From: Styela clava
Taxonomy: Eukaryota; Chordata; Ascidiacea; Stolidobranchia; Styelidae
Assembly (NCBI RefSeq): GCF_964204865.1
Contig: NC_135255.1
Coordinates: 9,887,135-9,951,134, forward strand
Length of the DNA: 64,000 nt
Direction: 5' to 3'
In this document: positions 22,835 through 35,037 of the stretch, one piece after another
Position numbering within the stretch: the first letter of the stretch is position 1
How the letters are laid out: every line of letters starts with the position of its first letter
Position numbers and translations under genes: made by a program
Notes under the pieces: generated by a model
The model's input: only the letters and a program-made list of their open reading frames with translations
What the model was told of the DNA's origin: nothing
Database searches by the model: none

Positions 22835-23228
22835 TATTGGACACGTAGTGGACATAACGATCGTTTCAATATTATGTTGTTCTTGTTGTTATTTGACACA
22901 GAATAACACACCTAGTGGAAATATTAAAAAAACGCTTTTCTTTTCGAATACTGGACCAGTTGCTTTGAAATTCTCAGTGGTTGAAGATAAAATTTTCCCC
23001 AGAAGGCTATTACTTTTATTCATTTTAAATATTTCTGTTAGCTCTGTGGGATTTGTTTTTGTTTGCTATGACGTCATTAAACGTTCTGTGGACATCGGAC
23101 GCCATTTGGTGTCCTACTGTACTGCTTCGCTTGGTGTGTATATATTTGTAGACTGTGATCTGACGGTACGGTACACTGTACTGTACTGCGAACAGACGTG
23201 TCCATATATTAGGGCGTAGCTCTCTTGT
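22835..23228 (+). repeat. Dispersed repeat X, copy 1
   Basis: About 390 bp running from ATTGGACACGTAGTGGACAT through TAACGATCGTTT, GGCTATTACTTTTATT, TTTGCTATGACGTCA and CTGTACTGCTTCGCTTGG to GCGTAGCTCTCTTGT. Copies at 24795-25999 (split by a LINE) and 32003-32275 (reverse). It interrupts the LINE gene, so it is mobile. No protein and no clear inverted repeats, which leaves SINE or truncated LINE as options. Confidence 0.8.
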
Positions 23229-23547
23229 AAAAAGATAAATATTTTTACAGTGACTGATGTATATAAATTCGAAATAATAAGCGAAAATCATGTTTCAATT
23301 TAAACACGGAATTATTCCTGAAATTTTTGATAGCTACTTCACAAATTGTAGTAGAGTCCACCAATACGACACTCGTTTAGTGGGTAGAGGAGCATATTTT
23401 GTTAATAGGACAAGTTCCAGTTTGGCCCGGAATTCCATTCAAATTACTGGTCCAAGTATTTGGAACACTAACCCAGATGACATCATAAAATCATCTTATA
23501 GCGGTTTTAAATATAAGTATATGAGGTATCTCATAAATAAATATTAA

Positions 23548-24794
23548 TAAATCTAGCGATAACTTCTCTGTGTTGTCTTTTTTACATTTCAATACCCATT
23601 TCACTCGTGATTTGCATCTTTATCTTTGCAAATATAATCTAGCAAGTCAGCTCTTTCCTATTTAGGACATTATATTTTTCTCATGATCTGATAGATATAC
23701 AGTTCAAGAGTAATTTCAATGTATGTAACATCAACAGTTTACATTCTAAGCCAACTATTGACTATTCAGCATTTGTACCTTTTGACATGATATGAAGTTG
23801 TAGTAGTTACCATAAACCGATACAATGTTACCTGATTAAATTGACGGCAATTCCTTGATTCTAATTTATGCAATTTTGTCCAGTCGAAATCATCTAGACC
23901 TAGTAATAGTGTGTGTGGTTTTATATGAATGGTGGTATCAAAAATTGTACTACTGTCATTTAAAATGAAATCCACTATATCACATTGTATGTATATTATA
24001 TCATAATTCAATATCTGTTCAGTTCAGCAGATATCTGGATGAAATTTTGCCATTATATGTAACCTGTGTTTAGGTTTTCTTTATTGCATTTTGATGTGAC
24101 TATGGTAGTTCCACACACTAAATGTATAGCATATTGAACTTTTATTTGAGTTCACATGTCTAGAGTTTACATTATTTTTTATTTATATAGACTATTACTA
24201 GACTTGCTGTGGAAACTTTTCTATTGTTTACAATTTCTCGCAATTCGACTACATTAGCTTATCAAATATTGACTTAAATTGCATTTGTCTCACAAGTTAT
24301 GTAAATCATTATTCATATATTATTGTTGAAAATAGTTCATGTAATATTGCACCTACTGTTTCTTAAATGACATGCAGACATTTCTCAGCCACGATATTTA
24401 CAGTTACCCTTTATATGTTACTAGTACATTACGAAAATAGGTACGGTATAATGGCTCTTATTCTCCTGAATTTATTGTTTAGTTCTGGCCTATAAAATTA
24501 AACAATTTATGCTGTAGGTTGAAGGCGTGCGTTCATTACTGTATGTTGATATAAATTGCTGAATTGTATTTTCTGTGTTAAACCAAACTTGGATTAAACA
24601 TCTCAAATTATCATTATTGTATATGTTGATATGAATTGCTGCATTCTATTTTCTATGTTAAATCAAACTTGCATTTATATTATTAATCCAATCTAAAGAA
24701 TTTATTTCCCATATCATTATTACTGTATATGTTGATATGTATTGCTGCACCCAATTTTCTGTGTTCAAACTTGCATCTATACGTCCCAAATCAT
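23548..24794 (+). repeat. Probable LINE 3' tail with about three tandem 110-bp repeats
   Basis: The stretch follows the LINE C-terminus and shows no gene. From about 24535 the words TGTATGTTGATATAAATTGC, then ATTTTCTGTGTTAAACCAAACTTG, recur three times with changes. Its middle (about 23900-24200) resembles 26190-26420, as expected if two LINE 3' ends lie here. Confidence 0.55.
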
Positions 24795-25999
24795 TATTGG
24801 ACACGTTTAGTGGACATAACGATCGTTTTTTTTTTTATTTTTTTTTTATTGGATTTTAATAAAATAAAACAATATTGTAATAAACAATATTAAACGATAC
24901 CAACAAATGCACAAAGGTAATTTATCATAATAAACAATATTGCAAAAAATTATGTATTAATCAATAAGTAATTGTCTAATAATGTATATCCTTTTTGTTT
25001 TTTTAAACAATATTGCAGTATCATACAATACAAATAAATAATAGAAATGTGAAATAGTAACAATTATTCACATGCATTTAATAACACAGTTATTAAATTT
25101 TTATTACCCATTTTATTACCCATTTTTTTCTATGTTTGTGTAATTTCCCTTTTTTCATAGCCAATATTCTTTCATTCTCTTTGATAATGTCAAGAAATTT
25201 TAAAAAATTATTGAACTTTGGCCTGCTTTTACCAATTTTACATTTATAGAGATAAAATCGACCAGCAAGTAAAACACAATTACACATCATGTCAAAAAAA
25301 TTCCGACAGTATCCTAAAAAAAATTCAATTTTAGTAAAAGAGAAGTTAATGCCACTTTTCACATATATCCACTGGTTCAATTGTTCCCAGAATATGGAAG
25401 AGTAATTACATTCAAAAAATAGGTGATTGACATTCTCAACTTCCACATTACAAAAGTCACACAGATTAGACGCTACTAAATTGAATCCATATAGAACATT
25501 ATTCAAAACAATTGCCCTATGAAATAACTTGATGTGGAAAGATCTGAGTTTGGTTTCAATAGTAGAGAAATATACATTGGTATATCATTTGTTCCATTTA
25601 AAGGTGGGATAAACATTCAGATCAATAATCCACTTTTCTCTAGCTTTTATTTGTTGTTATGTTGTTCTTATTGTTCTTTGACACTTTTGGACACCTAGTG
25701 GAAACATTTCTCTTTGATCACTCGACCAATTGCTTTGAAATTTTTAGTGGTTCAAGATGAAATTTTTCTCCACAAGGCTATTACTTTTATTTATTTCAAA
25801 TATCCCTGTTAGCTCTGTGAGATTTGTTTTTGTTTGCTATGACGTCACCGAACGTTCTGCGGGGATCGGACGCCATTTTGTGTCCTACTGTACTGCTTCG
25901 CTTGGTGTGAATATATTTGTAGACTGTGATCTGACGGTACGGTAAACCGTACTGTACTGCGAACAGACGTGTCCATATATTTGGGCGTAGCTCTCTTGT
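24795..25999 (+). repeat. Dispersed repeat X, copy 2, split by an L1/Tx1 LINE
   Basis: The left fragment (24795-24828) has ATTGGACACGTTTAGTGG and ends GATCG; the right fragment (about 25655-25999) resumes with TTGTTCTTATTGTTCTTTGA and runs to GCGTAGCTCTCTTGT. Together they rebuild one repeat unit interrupted at CGATCG|TTT. Confidence 0.8.
24828..25654 (-). pseudogene. 5'-truncated L1/Tx1-type LINE, C-terminal zinc-knuckle region
   Basis: The minus strand reads AREKWIIDLNVYPTFKWNK, one stop, then FSTIETKLRSFHIKLFHRAI, CDFCNVEVENVNHLFFEC and FWEQLNQWI. This is the zf-RVT region at the C-terminus of L1/Tx1 LINE reverse transcriptases (TKLRxFQYKxLHR, CxFCxxxxExxxHLFxxC, FWxxLxxW). The last open stretch is 25506-25093. 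A T-rich run at 24828-24849 is the 3' A-tail. 5' truncation with an A-tail is the signature of target-primed reverse transcription. The element landed inside repeat X. Confidence 0.88.
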
Positions 26000-27637
26000 T
26001 ATTGTATATACTGATAAAAAATGCTACATTCTCTTCCTACGTTGAGTCCATACGAATCTGGGACATCTGCCCCTATATGTGGGCAATATGGATTATAAAA
26101 ATTGATAAGGGACTGAACAATAAGTAAAATCTTTCACAACTATTCAGATTCTAGAATATGATATTTTGTATAGTGAAGATCATTTAGACTTTGTATTATT
26201 CCAAGTGTATATAATTAGTGGTGTCACCTAACATTGTACTTCTGTCATTCTAATTGAAACTCATTATTACAAATTGTATGTCTATTACATCATATTTGAT
26301 CGAACGGGTCCCAGGTATATTAACATATATATTATGTATAGTATATTGCAGCTTATACTCTTCTTTTGAGCATACATGTCTTGAGTACTTCCTGTATATA
26401 TTATACAACTCGTTCTGACCTGTGGTTGTAGACATCATTGAATAATTTCCTCCTGGTCTTATTCCATCTTTATAGTTATTGAATACTACCAACTCAATAG
26501 TACATCCTGTTAAAATGTGAAAACTTTTCGCATCTGTAGACAGTGGCTTCTCAAATCATAGTGTCTTATATAAATCAACTATTTACTCAATCATAAAACA
26601 TAATTATATGTCAATCAGTATATGTCAATTAATAACATTAAAATAAATCTTCAAACAAAACTCGCAATGTTAAATGACAGTTGTGTTTAGGTTGAATTTG
26701 TAACAAAGTTGCAATTTGTCACTTTAAATCATCGAATATTATCCCAATTAATCTTGAAAAATTGACTTTCGACTTAGCACCTGTAAATTTCCACGAGCAT
26801 AAAAAGATTCATACTCACGGGACAATGAAATCATCGCTATTTTAAACTTAAACTAGGTCATTTCATAAACTTTACAAGATATTCCACCTAAATAATAGTG
26901 CCGATGAAATAAGAAATTATTGTGCACATCCAAAATTCCTCCTATCAAAAACGAGACAAATAGAATTTGATTGGTCGATGAAAAACTTTCTTCCCGAAAA
27001 AGTAATAAATAAAGATAGACAAATTATCCACTAACTTGAGAAACCCCCAATTTCATTTAAATAGACTGTTCGAGACAAAGAAAATAGAGTGTTGGGAAAA
27101 AGGTTAGCTGTTCTAGTTAATTCTGCTGTTATCTTATGGACAATGCTATTTAAGGTACAATTGTTTTATAATTTCTTGTTATTGACGATTGTAATTTGTT
27201 TAACCGGAGCAATATAATTATACTAAAGAATGGATATTGAGTTAATCTGTTTTATAAAATTAACAGGAGCTCCCAATTTGAGCACGTATAACTTCTGATT
27301 AATATAATTGTTTTATATTGGAGTCTAGATAGTAGGAGCCCAATATATATCAGAGTAGTTAACTAGTCAACATCAACAAACGAAGAAGATAGCCAACAGC
27401 AATTTTTGATTACAAGTTGCTCTACATTCGAGACTTTGACTTGATATATTAATCTACTACTATTCCATAGAAATCATTTTCCTCCTATTTATGTACAACT
27501 CGCCAATGGTGCTTTTTATATTTATATTTGGTGATAATGAAATTACGATACTGCTTTATATTTTACTGTTACATCAACTCATACTATTATAATTATTTAC
27601 TTTTTTATTTATCATTCACTTGTCTTCTTATATATTA
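26000..27637. other. No gene; partial repeat of LINE-tail-like sequence then unique AT-rich DNA
   Basis: Bases 26190-26420 align with 23900-24200 (TTGTACTTCTGTCATT versus TTGTACTACTGTCATT; ACAAATTGTATGTCTATTAC versus CACATTGTATGTATATTATA). From 26521 to 27637 I see neither reading frames nor bounded repeats. Confidence 0.5.
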
Positions 27638-30534
27638 TAGGCGAGCCGAGGCCTTTTATCTTTCAGTTTCGTAGCGCACATAAGGTAACTACCTGAAAAT
27701 GATTTCAAAATGTTCCTTAGAAATTTAGTAACAAATATTGCCTTGTTCCCACTTCCAAAAGTTGCACGTTTTACAGAAAAGACGCTTTTACTACAATAAA
27801 TATGTGTTACCATCTGTCCTATTTTCTCTGCTTTTCCGGTATCATGGGCCAATGAACGCAGACTTCTGCATGACGTAACAAACAAATTAGTCAGCTGTAG
27901 GTGGATCCCCAGTGGTTGGATGAATATCAGATGTTCTACTACTGCTCGCTTTTGCGTTGAGTAGCCTTTCCATAGTTTTTTCAGTTATTATTAGTTCAGT
28001 TATTCTAAGGAGGTGTTGAAAAGTATAAGTAGGATATTAAACACTTGTATATCCTTACCATAAATAGCAATTTTAGTTGAGCACTAGCTCATAAGACGTT
28101 GTTAAATATGCACGGTGCGGTAACTCCAAGGAAGTCTAAACCTAGAATAATATGTCACAAACAACGATATTTTCTGGCCTGCATGAATTGTTTATGATTA
28201 ATTTAACGACTCTTCTTGACTATTCAGCAGACTTATACTACTATATAGGCCACGGCATATTTAGAAATATAAATTAATGGATATTTCTGTAATGCACGGT
28301 TGTGTGGAAGAGAAGAAAATAATCAATTTTACTAATGTCGGTTGGTCTAAATCTAAATTCATAGAGTCGACAAGAACCTGGGAAGCAATGATAAGTTATG
28401 CCGGAGTGGAAAGAAGTAGCATTGGAAACGATTGAGAGGTGAGAAATCAAGTTGTTTTAAAATATAGTCTATAGTCCATACTCATACTGTCATAGGGCAT
28501 TTCAGACTGTGATATATCAAAATTTAGTGTAGATATAGTCTAGTAATGGTATGCAAACACTGCTGGACTGTAGTACATGCAATGAGCATATATATACGCT
28601 CATTGAGTACATCAGATAAAATGCATTATGTATTCAAGGTATTAGTTAGTATTTAGTGGTATTTTTACACTCATGATGTTCCAAATAATATTTTCTTCCT
28701 CATTTCAGATACTGTACCACAAAAGAAAACGGCAATGTTCCACCAATCCGACCTATCGCAGGCTTTAATCCCTGCTGCTATCAGTGCTATAAAGTGGATC
28801 AAACAAGAAGTACTGAAGCGTGAAGGTATATGAGAATCATAATAGTTGCAAACAGCTTAGATGGGCTATTCATATTAAAATACTTTTCTGCAATTGGAAC
28901 TGCCCATCAAACTCATGTTGGAGACTTCATTGAGGTTTTCAATTCATTTTTTTCTTAACTATGAAGAACTGTTGAGGTTAACGAGGCATTAATAAATAAA
29001 GCTGAGGAATTTGTTTGTTCACTGTATAAAGGGGGATATGAAGAATGTAAAGGATACCAGGGCACGTCTATTTAACACTGGCAAACATAAGGATTATACT
29101 CTTGCACCCAACAATGATTCACTGAAGAAGCCTCAAATCAGTTCTTGAGTTGGCAAACTGCAAGTGTAAGAAAAATAGTCAAAATAATTTATGCAAGTGT
29201 GCCAAAATCAACTTAAATTGCACAAATTTTTGTTTTTGTATAGACTGCAAAAATCACAGTACACTTATAGAGGAAAAGTCGATTTTCGAGATATTGGATT
29301 ACGAAAACAATTCAGAGGAAAGTGAATTAGATATTGCAGTTGATTTAATAAGTATCATTTATTTTTATTGGACATTTGTTAGTGTCGTAGTCCTGTTTCT
29401 AGAAATAATATTGCCTTTGTTCAAATACATAACCACATGAACTAAAAAAGACTAATTGTAATATTACTGTTCACTATGTTATGTACATATTGTGCATTCA
29501 TTTAATTTTCTTGACTTTTCCGGTAAATTTCTAAGTGAGAAATATCTGATTTATTTGTGTTTCCGTGCTCACGATGTTAATTTGTGACTTCATTGCTTAA
29601 AAATAAATACGTTTGATAGCTTCTATGAAATGGATGTAGCTTTTTATGCTGTTCTTGTTGTAAACTGCTTGTGGGTATTACATAAAATTTATTCGCTGAT
29701 GTGAATCAGCGTTGTTGGTGTCGCTGCTTTCGAGGTCACTCGCGACTCCTGTCACACAATTAAAGTATTTTTTGTAATCTACCTAATAAATTATGATTGA
29801 CTGAGGAAGTCCGGATGAGGAAGACTGAGGAAGTGAGGATTTTGGTCAGGCAAAACATTACAGGAATACATTTGTGTTAGTGTGCTGTAGGGCTCTCGAA
29901 TTGCATAGTTCTTATGTATGTGTTGTAAACATAGGGTTATTGAATTTCCGAGAACCTCTTATATTCAATTTCGCATCAGGATTGTGGAAAAAGCTGTAAT
30001 GCGTTCAGTATGTTCATTTTCACACAAAACTGAAGAATTTATTTAGTTACCAGATGAGCGCTACGAAACTCATTTTCTGGGCGTTTTCAAGGCTTCGTCT
30101 CACGGCCCATATCCGTGGTAGGGATCTACAAGTGTTTAATAACTTACGTAATAAATTTTTCAACAACGTCTTAGCACAACTTAACTAATAATAACTAAAC
30201 AGGGCTATGGAAAGGCTGCCGAACTCAACGCAAGGTCGAGCAGTAATACCTAATATTCATCCGCTCGCTAACAGCTGATTGGATTCAATTGTTACGTCAT
30301 GCAGAAGTCATTGTTCATTGCCGAAAATGTAGAGAATATAGGACAGATCGTAGCACATATTTCTAGTAGTAAAAGCGTATTTTCCGTAAAACGTGCAACT
30401 TTTGGAAGCGGGAACAAGGCAATATTTGTTACTAAATTTCTAAGGAACATTTTAAAATCATTTTAGGTAGTTACCTGATGTGCGCTACGAAACTCACTTT
30501 CTAGACGTTTTTCAGGGCCTCGGCTCCCGGCCTA
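27638..30534. mobile_element. 2.9-kb DNA transposon with roughly 450-bp inverted repeats and TTA target duplication
   Basis: The left arm (27638 to about 28110) and the right arm (about 30110-30534) are inverted copies: ends TAGGC..GAGCCGAGGCC and GGCCTCGGCTCCCGGCCTA, then TTCGTAGCGCACAT, TAGTAACAAATATTGCCTTG, AAGTTGCACGTTTTAC and GAACGCAGACTTCTGCATGA type blocks match in inverse order. TTA flanks both ends (27635-27637, 30535-30537); a 3-bp TWA duplication is typical of PIF/Harbinger, but that assignment is inference. A third copy of the terminal motif (GCGCTACGAAACTC) lies inside at about 30058. The body carries a decayed gene (28290-29440). Confidence 0.82.
28290..29440 (+). pseudogene. 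Decayed transposon-associated protein with Cys-rich tail
   Basis: Fragments in plus-strand order: HGCVEEKKIINFTNVGWSKS, then WEAMISYAGVERSS (about 28290-28435), a likely intron (GTGAGA near 28440, acceptor CAG near 28709), then NPCCYQCYKVDQTRSTEA, later EEFVCSLYKGGYEE (about 29000), and last LANCKCKKNSQNNLCKCAKI with LNCTNFCFCIDCKN (29147-29260). The order GYHxxCYxxF-like, FxCxxYG-like, then a CxCKKxCxxxxCxCRKxxLxC tail recalls a large uncharacterised family of repetitive genes in arthropods and other invertebrates. Stops and frame changes separate the parts, so it is not functional. I do not know the enzymatic role. Confidence 0.55.
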
Positions 30535-30559
30535 TTACTTTGACATCCCTCTGCAAGCA

Positions 30560-30720
30560 AAAAATATTATTCATAATATAAAAAAGTGAATATGGGGGGA
30601 GCTGACTCTGATGTATCGCTCCTCCCGGTCTATACCGAATAACTTTATTGTTATATATTTTTATTACTGTTGCAATGCTTGTTTTTCTGGTTGACAAATA
30701 ATAAAATCCCCCCTCTCTCT
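30560..30720 (+). repeat. Dispersed repeat R, copy 1
   Basis: Shares GTATCGCTCC, GGTCTATACCGAATAACT, TTTTTATT, CAATGCTTGT and CTGGTTGACAAA with 58285-58410 in the same order and orientation. It looks like the 3' end of a retroposed sequence: both copies finish with an AT- or CT-rich tail. No protein is recognisable. Confidence 0.7.
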
Positions 30721-32002
30721 CCCTCTCTTATTGCAGCATCACAACGGTAGGTTTATGTGGGGTTACCATTTTTCTTTCTGACTTTAAAGCGGGACGCCTC
30801 TAAAGACACGACCCCTTAGTTGTGATCCTGTAACTTTACAGTTTCCGATTTACTACACAAGCCTACATTTAAAGCCATCCCGGTTGTTTTACCATATTAT
30901 CATCGAGTTCATGCGCATATTCTATGTCTAAATATCGGGTTCAGTTCGAAAAATAGACAGGAATAGACGCTAACGATACAAATTTAGATTTTTTATGTAC
31001 AACAAAGGGAATAAAGAGATAGTGTGCCGTTTTCAATCATTGAGATTTACTTATTCGCCCAAGTATGCTTTTCTGTAGATAACACCTTCAAAAAGACGTT
31101 GTTCAATGTTACATTCACGTGAACGTCTGAACAGGGCCAATTAGAATTGATTTTACATGACGTCTGAACAGGACCAATTAGAATTGATTTTAATATGTGA
31201 TACGTTCGCTAACAATGTTAGCGGGAAACAACGAAACAACCAACATAACGCACACAACTTCAGTAAGTAGACTAGCGTTGCGATACACAGCAACAACAGT
31301 AACGAGAACATGTTCGTGTAATATCGGGGACCGGGACTGTCATAGATATTTCAGGTCATGTGACAATGATCCATTCTTCTTGATCATATTGAAACATCAA
31401 TTGAAATATCTCGTGATGTGAGTCAACTATGTACCGTATCAGGTACCGAACCACAGTCAAACATTTTACATAAAAACGTTACTAAATAACATGCGTCAAC
31501 TTAACACCACCTGAATCGGGCTACAAATTTTGGTACAGTGACTGTCATAGCCGTTTAGGGCTGATGGACAATTCGACTACACGGACAACTCACCAGGTCT
31601 ATCTGTAGTCGAGTTGTCTGCCTCCCATTTCACATGTCCCGTGACAATGATCTACTCTTCTCCATTCAATTACAACATGAATTGAAATACTAAGTAATCA
31701 GTTTCATTCCCTTCTCCATTATTGGAACAAAATTTAAAAAACAAGCCCCGCTTTCACCAGAAAGCTACGAGTTAGTTCAGTGTCGCTGCGCTGTGTTACG
31801 GAACCGGAACTGCCCTATCTTCAGAAGTTCCCAATTGAAATTGCAAGATGGTCCGACTCACAACTGTAGTAACACCAACGATCCGAGTCACTACTGTAAT
31901 ATAACACCAAGTACGGCACTATTCACCATTCCTCAAATCTTAGCAAAGCAAGGATTCCATTACGAACCCCCGACGTTCGATGGTACATGGTCAGAAGAAC
32001 AG
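30721..32002. other. No gene; short tandem and inverted duplications
   Basis: A 37-bp unit is tandemly doubled at about 31122-31194 (GTCTGAACAGGGCCAATTAG and its near copy). A looser duplication joins about 31330-31430 and 31535-31700 (GACTGTCATAG, GTGACAATGATC, CATCAATTGAAAT). GACTACACGGACAACTC at about 31576 has an imperfect inverse at about 31607. No coding sequence is convincing. Confidence 0.5.
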
Positions 32003-32275
32003 GAGCGTCCGCAGAACGTTCGGTGACGTCATAGCAAACAAAAACAAATTTTACAGAGCCAACAGGAATATTTGAAATAAACAAAAGTAATAGCCTCCGG
32101 AGAAAAATTTCATCTTTAACCACTAAAAATTTCAAAGTAATAGGTCGAGTAATCAAAGAGAAAAGCGACTTTTTAGATTTTCTACTAGGTGTCCAAAAGT
32201 GTCAAAGAACAACAACAACATAATATTGAAACGATCGTTATGTCCACTACCAATAAAAATGTCCAATAAAAAATG
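32003..32275 (-). repeat. Dispersed repeat X, copy 3 (reverse, truncated)
   Basis: The reverse complement carries ATTGGACATTTTTATTGGTA, TGGACATAACGATCG, GACACTTTTGGACACCTAGT, GGCTATTACTTTTGTT and GCTATGACGTCACCGAACG. It stops near the position of the GCGTCC/CGGACGC word, so the 3' 120 bp seen in copies 1 and 2 is missing. Confidence 0.8.
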
Positions 32276-32544
32276 GAGAATTCTGTAGAGCGGGCAAAAC
32301 CTTTAAAAAAGTTTAAAACAAGATGAGTATCATGTGCCCGCTCACCAACACGCATTCACAAAAAATTTTGTTAAACAAGGCTTGGGCCAGAAATAAGCAC
32401 ACAAAAAATACGCGAATGCTGGATGGCTGAACGCCAAAGCGGGAATTTTTGCTGACTTGTCGGGACAAGACGCTAAAAAGCGGGACGTATGGTGAGCCTA
32501 GGTTTATGTCCTTACAGACATTGCGAAGAATTATTGGAGGACTT

Positions 32545-32855
32545 GAAGTTATTACTTATCGATTTTAATCGGTAAGTATGTTGATGGGTATTTGTCTGTA
32601 TGTCTGTTAGATGCACGCAATATCTTACGAAAGCGAGATTGAATCTGCTCCAGATTTCCCATGTCCGTTTATCATATCTCGGACCAGAAGCCTATTGACT
32701 TTGGGCGAATTATGTCGTATAATTAGCGAGTTATTTTTTAATTAGTGATGGGACACAAGGTGTCACTATGGAGTAAGAGCGCTATTTTGGGGGATCCCCT
32801 AACTTTCGGTCGATAAGTCTTCGGTCTCTGACCGATATTCTCGCTTTAACTCTCA
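32545..32855. repeat. Dispersed repeat family D, copy 2
   Basis: Second copy of the repeat at 8085-8385, same orientation, with the same series of blocks from TTACTTATCGATTTTAATCG to CGATAAGTCTTCGGTCTC. The copies differ by scattered substitutions and small indels. Confidence 0.75.
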
Positions 32856-33421
32856 GGGCGGACGTCCATTTAAGGTCCAACTCATACGTTTCGACGATCC
32901 AGCGCACAAGCTTAACTTTAAATTTATACTTCGTCAGCTCACCTACTTCAGTTATATTGCGAACGAAGAAAAGTGGTCTTATCTGGTGACATTTTTTTTG
33001 GACTGAATAAAGAATACAATTAATACTATTTTTGATTTGTTTTTAGAAGCTGTTAAATAGCAGTAAAGATGATTTAATAAGATCCACAGCTAATTTTGAT
33101 GTTCGGTATCTTCTCGCGATGGTTTTGAGAATTTAACTAAACCTAGAAACCGAACCAAAGTTTTGGCAATCCACACTGTCCCGGTTTTTCATTTTAAATA
33201 TATGGCAGTCAGGGGGCCATCCACAATCGCACCTGCGGTGCTCCGACGAACGTTAGAGACCAGCATCACGGGTACATAGTTTCTGAACATACCGGCACGA
33301 TAAACGAGTATTACCGGTACCAGGCGATGACATCCGAATGTGGGTAAATCCACTAACGCAAATGTCAAGTCGATTTTGAATTCCACACTGGATTGCTAGT
33401 TGAATTTAAAATGTCCTAAAT

Positions 33422-35029
33422 CAGGGGTCACCAAACTTTTTTGACCGCGGGCCGGGTATAACTCAACCTGTGTTGAAACGGGCCGGACAAATGCTTTTGT
33501 CAATGCAATACAATAAATTCACAAAAATTGGGAAATTCGTTCAATTTATTCAACAATATATATTCTACATTTCTGAAGACTCGAATATTAAATTCTATAT
33601 ATATCGCAGAATATAGATCGAGAATATCCTAGGAAAACAATTGTACAAGATTTCTATATATAGACGACAATCCTGAGTTTAGCTGTTATCAAAACGTTGC
33701 AGACATGAATTAGGAATGCTACAAAATCCGCTTTTTCGCGCCAAAATATGTACGCATCACGTCTGCTAAGTACCTTTACGGAATACGGCTCTTACAAACT
33801 ACGGACTGACTGCTGTAGCGTGGAATTCCATGAAATTTCGACATAATTTAGATAAAATAAACAACTATTATCTATCTGGTAGTTGGTAGTTTTTATTCAT
33901 TAGCGCATAAATTTCCCAACATTCGGAGCTTTTAAAATACGCTCAAGTTATACGTGGTGCAAATTAATGATATTGTCTATGAAAACCAATAAAATTTATG
34001 TGGACGTGTGTATTTCTTTCCTAACTTGATACTTACTAATTTTTATGAAGTTTGTACAATCAGAACATCGTTAATTATTCCCCGCAATGAATGCCTGCCA
34101 AACTAACATGCACAACTTTATTTGCGACGATCTTTCGGCGGTGTCAAGACCGTTGCATGAATAAAATCCTGAAATAGTCTCAATATTCTATAGATGTGAC
34201 GCAGATCGAAAGATTAGTGATTGATATGTTTTTTTTTCATATTTATAACAGTTCTTATCAAAAAAGTTATACAATCCTTATGGAAAAGTGGCCTGTGGTG
34301 GGAAAAGTGGTACTAAAATTCCGATATCTCCGTTATTTCTTGACCGTTTTTAAAAAACTGGGTATTGTTTTATTAATTTCACTCAGATCTATCCACTGGC
34401 GCATTTTTTGTTCAAATCGGATAAACTTTGATCTTTTCTAACTTACCTACATGAATATCCGCATTTAAGCAGTACAAAATTAGTGTGACTTGTGAAATTG
34501 AAGCAGTACGCGAGGGATTACAGTACTGTTAGCGCAAAATGCACATTCGACGTTCATTTTAGCACAAAGACGTAAACAGTTTTGTCGAATGCACGCGCCA
34601 CGAGTGAATCTTTCGCTGAAAACATTGCCTCCCGGTGGAGAATTTTAGCCTATTTTGTCACAGCTATTTTTAGACTAATTTTTCATTACTACTATTAAAA
34701 CTACAACTCCGAAAGAGGCAAATGATGATTGACTTATTTGATTCATACTTAAATTCCCCAAACACAACCAAAAACTAACGAATAGCATTCAAAATCGCAA
34801 AAACGAAGTATTGTTTACAACCACGACTTAAAATCTGTCAGGGTGACGAAAGTGTCTGAGCGGATGCGAAAAGGCCCATCATTACGTCATTTTTTGCATC
34901 TTGTTGATTGGCCAATGTTACGAAATAAACAAGGAAGACGATGGTTTTCTTGGAAAAATATTTGGCCATTTTTGCGTGTTATTGGGGGCCGGATAAAATG
35001 ACGACGCGGCCGTAGTTTGGTGACCCCTG
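33422..35029. mobile_element. 1.6-kb hAT-like element with perfect 8-bp target duplication
   Basis: Ends CAGGGGTCACCAAACTTTTT and CGTAGTTTGGTGACCCCTG. Both sides carry TCCTAAAT (33414-33421, 35030-35037). It shares internal blocks with 37777-38650, such as AACTCAACCTGTGTTGAAAC, GGGCCGGACAAAT, GCGCAAAATGCAC and GATGATTGACTTATxTGATT. No intact transposase is visible; a plus ORF at 34196-34441 is not recognised. Confidence 0.92.
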
Positions 35030-35037
35030 TCCTAAAT

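Larger units (their letters stand above)
21919..23547 (+). pseudogene. Jockey/CR1-type LINE reverse transcriptase, broken by two insertions
   Basis: Three collinear parts belong to one reverse transcriptase C-terminal half. Part 1 (21925-22275) has LPQGSVLGPTLFLIHVNDI, the catalytic FADDTS (variant of YADD), NKLTVNPSKSQVLL and VKYLGVIL. Part 2 (22567-22835) continues NKLNWQGHIDQL, IGAMSKLRLFV and the thumb-type HLQSGIVPWG and QNRALRLMSG. Part 3 (23290-23547) gives the 3' end: FKHGIIPEIFDSYF, HQYDTRL and GPSIWNTNPDDI. A TAG interrupts part 1 after HSISE. A hAT-like fragment separates parts 1 and 2, and repeat X separates parts 2 and 3. The endonuclease half is absent. The element cannot be active. 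Confidence 0.88.

Noticed and set aside
31197-32026. Small plus-strand frames (31197-31421, 31793-32026) as genes
   Set aside because: No homology seen; the second runs into repeat X and the first into a locally duplicated stretch.
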